A stretch of 6,055 bases of DNA. Origin: Thermomicrobiaceae bacterium (GTDB taxonomy: Bacteria > Chloroflexota > Chloroflexia > Thermomicrobiales > Thermomicrobiaceae). The stretch spans positions 1-6,055 of the forward strand of contig SKKR01000279.1 of the NCBI GenBank assembly GCA_007123655.1. The letters run 5' to 3'. The position numbers and the translations under genes were made by a program. Under the pieces are notes generated by a model. The model saw only the letters and a list, made by a program, of their open reading frames with translations. It did not search any database and was not told the DNA's origin. How positions within the stretch are numbered: the stretch's first letter is position 1; every line of letters starts with the position of its first letter. This document shows, piece after piece, positions 1-3,214 of the stretch.

Positions 1-2
1 AT

Positions 3-29
3 GCTGATGAGGTGCGTTTGGCTGACTGA
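3..29 (+). CDS. Possible 3' end of an upstream gene (last 8 codons)
   Basis: Frame 3 reads ADEVRLAD and then TGA at 27-29. It is open to the left window edge, and a strong hairpin (36-60) begins only 6 bases after the stop, which is a common arrangement for a gene end followed by its terminator. Eight codons are too few to identify a product. A competing reading is frame 1, open from base 1 to a TGA at 88-90 (29 residues), but that frame would run through the hairpin. Either could be chance. Confidence 0.22.
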   Translation, partial: ADEVRLAD

Positions 30-35
30 AACGAA

Positions 36-60
36 TCCCCCTCCCGAATCGGGAGAGGGA
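36..60. terminator. Strong inverted repeat, probable (possibly bidirectional) terminator
   Basis: A 25-base inverted repeat has 11-base arms around an AAT loop and a single C/A mismatch; the inner stem is CTCCCG/CGGGAG. It lies 31 bases beyond the stop codon of the minus-strand XRE gene and 6 bases beyond a possible + strand stop at 27-29, so it could end both transcripts. The following T-richness is poor on both strands (TTCGTTTC on the minus side, TCTCACTTC on the plus side), so termination is inferred mainly from the stem and its place between converging genes. Confidence 0.5.
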
Positions 61-91
61 TCTCACTTCGAATGCCTTCACGGCGAATGAT

Positions 92-1213
92 TTACGGTGC
101 GGCAAACCCTTGTGATAACTCGGACTCCATCCAGTCAGCAACCTGTTCGTTGGTTCTCTGCTCGAGAGGGATTGATTCCCACACATCGTTGAAGTAGTCG
201 GCAAATCGTTGCGTGACCTTCGGTTCGGAAAAGCGCAGTGCCATCCCGTTCGAACCGTCTTCGCGATCGACTGGATCATCCGGCGTCAGGACGAGCACGC
301 CCGTGTCGACTTTGCCGATCAGTCGTATCGGCAGATCGCTGTCGGTAAGCCCGATCTGGAACATGGGCGTCGATCTCAGGAGCTTGATCGTTTCTCGCGC
401 ATGCTCGCGAACGAGGTCCGCCTCGAACGTTATCCTTTTGCCCCACGTTCCTGTCCGCAGGTACGTGCTAATCTGCTTGCGCGGGTAGATTGCCCGGGAG
501 ACGCCACCGTCGAGTACTCTGAGAAGCGCGGAGCGCTGGGCGCGTACCCACCACTTCAGAAGCATTGGATCGGATGGTTCCTGGCCAAACGTCCCCCTGA
601 AAACCTCAAGCTGGTCGAAGAGCCATGATGCCGGAAGCGTGCAGAGCCGATTGATGATCAGGAACCGGTCCGTGCTGGATTCCTCGAGTTGTGTTCGATG
701 CCGGGCGAAATCAACGGGCGTCAGTCCGTCCCGGTGCGCGATCGTTGTCAACTCACGTACCGAGTCCCGGACGCCCTTTGCCAGAATGATCGCTTCCGCG
801 GCATGATGCCGGGCGTCGACTTCGGGCGCGGGGATCGTGATCTGGCGGAAGGCATCGACGAGCGCGCCCTGAGCTTCCATGCTCAGGTCGGCGAACTCGT
901 GCCAAGTCGACCGAGGCACGCCGAGCTTCTCGAGCGTCTCCGCGAGCGCGGACTCGAGTTCTTTGGCTGATCGCTCGAACTCGATGAAATATTCCGGGCT
1001 CACCCGAAACGCTGTCGAAATGTTCGCCAGAATTGAAAATGACGGCACGCTGGATCCGCGCTCGATCCGGGACAGATACGCTGACGAAACGCCACACCTT
1101 GCTCCGAGATCCCTGAGCGACCAGCCCTCCCGCTCGCGAAGCTCTCGTACCGCTGGACCGATGTGCTGGCGGAGCTGGTCATCTCGAAGCTCGTTCGTCG
1201 TTCCGTCGCTCAT
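92..1213 (-). CDS. XRE-family HTH transcriptional regulator with a large uncharacterised C-terminal domain
   Basis: This 373-residue protein is probably a cytoplasmic DNA-binding regulator. Residues 21-76 form a Cro/CI-type helix-turn-helix: RELREREGWSLRDLG gives the first helices, GVSSAYLSRIERG (41-53) is the typical recognition-helix segment, and SVPSFSILANISTAF closes the fold. A charged, probably helical linker follows (78-98). The remaining ~270 residues are not a domain I can name. They include a Trp-rich segment (LLKWWVRAQ, 218-226), a probably alpha/beta stretch around 280-312 (FQIGL, IRLIGKVDTGVLVLT) and an end (337-366, FADYFNDVWESIP) that looks like the last helices of a ligand-sensing domain; this is inference. 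No HExxH zinc-protease motif is present (the only near match is HEFAD at 105-109), so it is not an ImmA-like or M78-fused regulator. The ATG start is supported by GGGGAG eight bases upstream. It is divergent from the DUF2851 gene, so autoregulation and control of that gene are plausible but unproven. Confidence 0.88.
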   Translation of the reverse strand: MSDGTTNELRDDQLRQHIGPAVRELREREGWSLRDLGARCGVSSAYLSRIERGSSVPSFSILANISTAFRVSPEYFIEFERSAKELESALAETLEKLGVPRSTWHEFADLSMEAQGALVDAFRQITIPAPEVDARHHAAEAIILAKGVRDSVRELTTIAHRDGLTPVDFARHRTQLEESSTDRFLIINRLCTLPASWLFDQLEVFRGTFGQEPSDPMLLKWWVRAQRSALLRVLDGGVSRAIYPRKQISTYLRTGTWGKRITFEADLVREHARETIKLLRSTPMFQIGLTDSDLPIRLIGKVDTGVLVLTPDDPVDREDGSNGMALRFSEPKVTQRFADYFNDVWESIPLEQRTNEQVADWMESELSQGFAAP

Positions 1214-1227
1214 GGGAGCAACTCCCC
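1214..1227 (-). promoter_or_regulatory. Ribosome binding site of the XRE gene inside a short palindrome
   Basis: On the minus strand the bases just before the ATG read GGGGAGTTGCTCCC. The Shine-Dalgarno GGGGAG (1227-1222) sits 8 bases from the start. The same bases form an inverted repeat GGGAG-TTG-CTCCC that directly abuts the start codon. As RNA it could partly hide the ribosome binding site; as DNA it could be a small operator. The Shine-Dalgarno role is well supported; the regulatory role is inference. Confidence 0.6.
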
Positions 1228-1238
1228 TTCCAGGTCAA

Positions 1239-1260
1239 CGCGGTATCCGGGTACTCCGCG
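1239..1260. repeat. Inverted repeat in the divergent intergenic region, candidate operator
   Basis: CGCGG (1239-1243) and CCGCG (1256-1260) are inverted arms separated by 12 bases. They lie 26-47 bases upstream of the XRE start codon, where an autoregulatory operator or a 5'-UTR hairpin would sit. Five-base GC arms are common in GC-rich DNA, so this is weak. A second inverted pair, GGCCC (1312-1316) and GGGCC (1326-1330), and a small CC-GAAA-GG hairpin just before it (centre near 1310) lie in the same intergenic stretch. Confidence 0.25.
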
Positions 1261-1374
1261 GTTCCCGCTGAGTGCCGGTGCCACTGCGTCTAACCACTGT
1301 TGTTGCCGAAAGGCCCAACCGCAACGGGCCCCATCGTTGACGGCTGCGCCATAAATGGTACTCAATTCTACCGC

Positions 1375-1402
1375 TTGTTCGGATGCTGACGAGGATTACA
1401 AT
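1375..1402 (+). promoter_or_regulatory. Candidate sigma70-type promoter for the DUF2851 gene
   Basis: TTGTTC (1375-1380) and TACAAT (1397-1402) are separated by 16 bases. The -10 matches TATAAT at five of six positions and the -35 at three of six. Transcription would start near 1409, giving a leader of about 50 bases before the ATG at 1462. It is the best promoter-like pair I found in the 248-base divergent region. No convincing -35/-10 pair was found there for the minus-strand XRE gene, although a lone TAGAAT-like -10 exists on that strand. Confidence 0.4.
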
Positions 1403-1461
1403 GAAGAATCCAGCCAACTGCGCGTTGCATCTTACCTGAATTGCTGACAGAATGCGCCACT

Positions 1462-2805
1462 ATGAGCGAAATCGCGGAGATACTGCTTGCGCAGATCTGG
1501 AACAGCCAGTGGTTCCGGCGATCGATGCGAACAGTCGACGGTCAGGACCTCGGCGTGGTCTACCCGGGAGTCTGGACCCACGGCTTCGGACCCGATTTCC
1601 GGAACGCGATGATCGATCTCAGCACCGAGCTTCGCGCCGGGGATGTCGAGATCGAATTGGAGCCGTCCGGCTGGTACGACCACGGGCACGACCGGAACCC
1701 CGATTTCGACAACGTCATCCTCCAGGTCGTCGCCAGGGATACCGGTGTCCCGCCTGTGCGGAGATGCGATGGCGGTATCGTGCCGCGGCTGGTGCTGACC
1801 GACTTCCTGAAGGGCCCCATCGACGACTTCAGCGAAGTTGAAGGGTTGAGGCCGCTCGGCGCCATCGGGTTCGATTCCTGCGCTCCGGAGCCGGCCCGGC
1901 TGGACCCTGACGCGGTCACTGGAATCCTGCAGCGGGCGGGTGACCGTCGCATGCAGGAGAAGGTCGCCTCGATTAGTGGTGAACTGGCGGTGAGCCCGCC
2001 GGCCCAGGTGCTGTACGCCCGATTGCTCGATGCCCTGGGGTATACTCGCAATCGAGACCCGATGGCCGAGATTGCCGCCAGGCTTCCATGGGAACAACTT
2101 GCGGTGCGGATCGGGGAACTGTCCCCGGGTGACCGATTCTGGACGGCCGCGTCGTTGCTTCTCGGCGTCGGCGGATTTCTGCCGCTCTCTCCGCGGGATG
2201 CGCACGTGGGAAGACTTGACCCGGAGCAGATCGGCACGCTGGAATCGATCTGGGCCGGATCCGGGACACCGTGGCATCGCATCACCGTTGCGCCCGGGTT
2301 CTGGCAACTCGGTCGGATCCGGCCGGTCGCCCACCCGGTTCGTCGCCTGCTCGCGGCTGCCTGGATTCTGTCCCGCGCCGTAGACGGGCTGGTTGAAACG
2401 CTGGCAGCGGCGCTGCACAGTAACAGGCCACGCCAGGCGCTGGTGGGGTGGCTTGCGGACGAGAACCCGTACCTGGGCCGGGATCACGCGCACGAGATCG
2501 TGGTGAACGTACTGATCCCGTTTGCACTCGCCTACGGGGACGAGGCCGATCAGCGAAGCGTATCGGACGCCGCAGCCGGGATCTGGGAGCGACTTCCGGC
2601 GGGACGCGGAAACGCGGTGACCCGGAAAACCGTCGAGCAGATCTGTGGGGACGCGCCGTTCAGGGTCGGCTCCGCGCGGGTAGAGCAGGGCCTGATCCAC
2701 ATCAACCGCTCCGGATGCAGCCAGATGCGCTGTTTCGAGTGTCCTGTCGCGCATCTTGCATTGAACTGGGAATCAACGAATCTGGCATCGAGCACAGGTT
2801 CGTGA
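1462..2805 (+). CDS. DUF2851 family protein
   Basis: This 447-residue protein has the marks of the DUF2851 family, whose function is not established. The conserved N-terminal half shows HGFGPDFRNAMID (40-52), GDVEIELEPSGWYDHGHD (60-77) and FDNVILQVVARD (82-93). A central IRPVAHPVRRL block (286-296) matches the family's R-P-x-x-x-P-x-x-R pattern. The C-terminus has GLIHINRSGCSQMRCFECPV (410-429), in which Cys419, Cys424 and Cys427 form C-x4-C-x2-C, possibly a metal site. The spacing of acidic residues Asp45, Glu63 and Glu65 is reminiscent of PD-(D/E)XK-type nuclease cores; this is a speculative analogy. No signal peptide or membrane segment is seen, so a soluble cytoplasmic protein is expected. 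I chose ATG 1462 because family similarity begins there. A TTG at 1441 in frame would add seven residues, and neither start has a clear Shine-Dalgarno, so the start is uncertain. The gene stands alone between its divergent regulator and the separately promoted gltB. Confidence 0.85.
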   Translation: MSEIAEILLAQIWNSQWFRRSMRTVDGQDLGVVYPGVWTHGFGPDFRNAMIDLSTELRAGDVEIELEPSGWYDHGHDRNPDFDNVILQVVARDTGVPPVRRCDGGIVPRLVLTDFLKGPIDDFSEVEGLRPLGAIGFDSCAPEPARLDPDAVTGILQRAGDRRMQEKVASISGELAVSPPAQVLYARLLDALGYTRNRDPMAEIAARLPWEQLAVRIGELSPGDRFWTAASLLLGVGGFLPLSPRDAHVGRLDPEQIGTLESIWAGSGTPWHRITVAPGFWQLGRIRPVAHPVRRLLAAAWILSRAVDGLVETLAAALHSNRPRQALVGWLADENPYLGRDHAHEIVVNVLIPFALAYGDEADQRSVSDAAAGIWERLPAGRGNAVTRKTVEQICGDAPFRVGSARVEQGLIHINRSGCSQMRCFECPVAHLALNWESTNLASSTGS

Positions 2806-2815
2806 AGGAGTTCAC

Positions 2816-2844
2816 TTGACGGGCCGGCTATCCCGTGCTAGTGT
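2816..2844 (+). promoter_or_regulatory. Strong sigma70-like promoter of the gltB leader transcript
   Basis: TTGACG (2816-2821) and TAGTGT (2839-2844) are separated by an ideal 17 bases, with TGC just before the -10 (extended -10). The -35 matches consensus at five of six positions and the -10 at four, including the key TA and final T. It begins 11 bases after the DUF2851 stop, so gltB is probably transcribed independently. Transcription should start near 2850-2852. The spacer holds an inverted repeat ACGGG (2819-2823)/CCCGT (2832-2836), and GTGAA-GGAG-TTCAC (2802-2815) abuts the -35; either could be an operator. Confidence 0.65.
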
Positions 2845-2915
2845 TGCTCATCATCACGAACGGCGAACGCGATTGAGATCGGATCGTCGGCGTTATGCTT
2901 TTCGGAGTTCTTGAA

Positions 2916-2987
2916 ATGCGGAACCTCGCTTCAACCACTACTGCTAATCCCAGGACTACTCGCCCGTCATCGGGGAGTGTGTTGTAG
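2916..2987 (+). CDS. Thr/Ser-rich 23-residue leader peptide upstream of gltB
   Basis: An ATG at 2916 has a good Shine-Dalgarno, GGAG at 2904-2907, eight bases upstream, and opens a 23-codon ORF ending in TAG at 2985-2987. The peptide begins MRNLASTTTANPRTTR and ends SGSVL. It contains five Thr, in runs ACC-ACT-ACT (2934-2942) and ACT-ACT (2955-2960), and four Ser. An in-frame ATG at 2895 would add seven residues but lacks a clear Shine-Dalgarno. Its place, between a strong promoter and an intrinsic terminator, with its codons inside alternative stems, fits a regulatory leader peptide like those of amino-acid biosynthetic operons. It has no Glu or Gln codon, so any signal would be Thr-tRNA charging rather than glutamate supply. 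Short ORFs of this size also arise by chance. Confidence 0.45.
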   Translation: MRNLASTTTANPRTTRPSSGSVL

Positions 2988-3026
2988 TGCAGTAGCTCGC
3001 GCGAACATTCACGTCCCGATGACTGG

Positions 3027-3055
3027 CAGAGGCGAGCAGCCTCTGTTTTGTGTTT
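3027..3055 (+). terminator. Intrinsic terminator/attenuator in the gltB leader
   Basis: CAGAGGC (3027-3033) and GCCTCTG (3039-3045) form a perfect seven-base-pair stem with the five-base loop GAGCA, followed directly by TTTTGTGTTT (3046-3055). It is a typical Rho-independent terminator. It lies about 200 bases downstream of the promoter and 160 bases before the gltB start, so it would limit gltB expression unless overridden. It could instead mark the 3' end of a free ~200-nt small RNA. Confidence 0.7.
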
Positions 3056-3084
3056 AAGGAGATCGCCACCGGCAACGGAGCCTG

Positions 3085-3164
3085 GCGTATCGCCTCCGCC
3101 CTCAGCGAAGGGAGCGGCAGACCCGCGAAAGCGGAACAACCAGAGAGAAGTCGTCCAGATACGC
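3085..3164 (+). promoter_or_regulatory. Structured 5'-UTR segment of gltB, no recognised family
   Basis: GCGTATC (3085-3091) pairs with GATACGC (3158-3164), enclosing a branched region. Inside are a stem CCGC/GCGG (3096-3099 with 3114-3117), which extends inward with CCT against GG plus a bulged A at 3113, and a clean CCGC-GAAA-GCGG tetraloop hairpin (3123-3134). The 23 bases from 3135 to 3157 (starting AACAACCAG) are unpaired in this model. I could not match it to a riboswitch class I know. The segment lies past the attenuator terminator and just before the gltB start, so it is present only in read-through transcripts. A short local hairpin GGCG-TAT-CGCC (3084-3094) competes with the long-range stem. 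Confidence 0.3.
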
Positions 3165-3170
3165 GCGAAT

Positions 3171-3194
3171 CCGGCAGCCATTGTTGCCTGCCGG
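3171..3194 (+). promoter_or_regulatory. Hairpin immediately upstream of the gltB ribosome binding site
   Basis: CCGGCAG (3171-3177) and CTGCCGG (3188-3194) form a perfect seven-pair stem with a ten-base loop. It ends five bases before the Shine-Dalgarno-like AAGGGA (3199-3204), so it could set access to the gltB start or act as an insulating stem. It also covers an in-frame GTG at 3194 that would otherwise be an alternative start. Confidence 0.4.
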
Positions 3195-3198
3195 TGGC

Positions 3199-3204
3199 AA
3201 GGGA
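3199..3204 (+). promoter_or_regulatory. Ribosome binding site of gltB
   Basis: AAGGGA lies ten bases before the ATG at 3215, slightly far but usable. The ATG at 3205 is closer but is out of frame with gltB. This supports 3215 over the in-frame GTG at 3194, which has no purine-rich site at a suitable distance. Confidence 0.5.
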
Positions 3205-3214
3205 ATGGACTCGT

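Larger units (their letters stand above)
2851..3057 (+). promoter_or_regulatory. gltB leader RNA: candidate ribosome-mediated attenuator
   Basis: Between the promoter and an intrinsic terminator lie about 205 bases with mutually exclusive pairings. Segment 1, CTACTGC (2938-2944), lies within the clustered Thr codons of a leader ORF and pairs with GCAGTAG (2989-2995). An antiterminator can form from GTCATCGGG (2966-2974) with CCCGATGAC (3015-3023), nine perfect pairs, extended by CTCGCC (2959-2964) with GGCGAG (3031-3036). That extension takes three bases of the terminator's 5' arm plus its loop. The 1:2 hairpin and the antiterminator cross, so they exclude each other. A ribosome stalled on codons 2934-2942 would free the antiterminator, while one reaching the stop at 2985 would cover its 5' arm and leave the terminator to form. 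A further hairpin CGAT-TGAG-ATCG lies at 2870-2881. The pairings are read directly from the sequence; the mechanism is inference. Confidence 0.5.

Noticed and set aside
209..628. Plus-strand open frames within the XRE gene (for example 209-628 and 879-1271)
   Set aside because: They overlap the minus-strand gene, which has a recognisable HTH and a good ribosome binding site; the plus frames show no family features.
1349..1358. CCAT-AA-ATGG palindrome in the divergent region as an XRE operator
   Set aside because: Four-base arms are too short to support on their own, and no second copy was seen near either promoter.
1432..2754. A 440-codon open frame on the minus strand across the DUF2851 gene
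   Set aside because: The + strand frame has clear DUF2851 motifs. The minus frame is Arg/Pro-rich with no recognisable domain, as expected from an antisense shadow in GC-rich DNA.
3058..3164. TPP or glycine riboswitch, suggested by CAGCGAAGGGA near 3103-3113
   Set aside because: The TPP CTGAGA and ACCTGAT-type elements and the glycine CTCTC/GGACAG elements are missing or misplaced; the similarity is limited to a few bases.
2851..3214. T-box leader
   Set aside because: There is no T-box core (GGGTGGNACCGCG-like) before the terminator, nor a recognisable specifier loop. The chance GGGTGGAACGGG at 3222-3233 is inside the gltB coding sequence.
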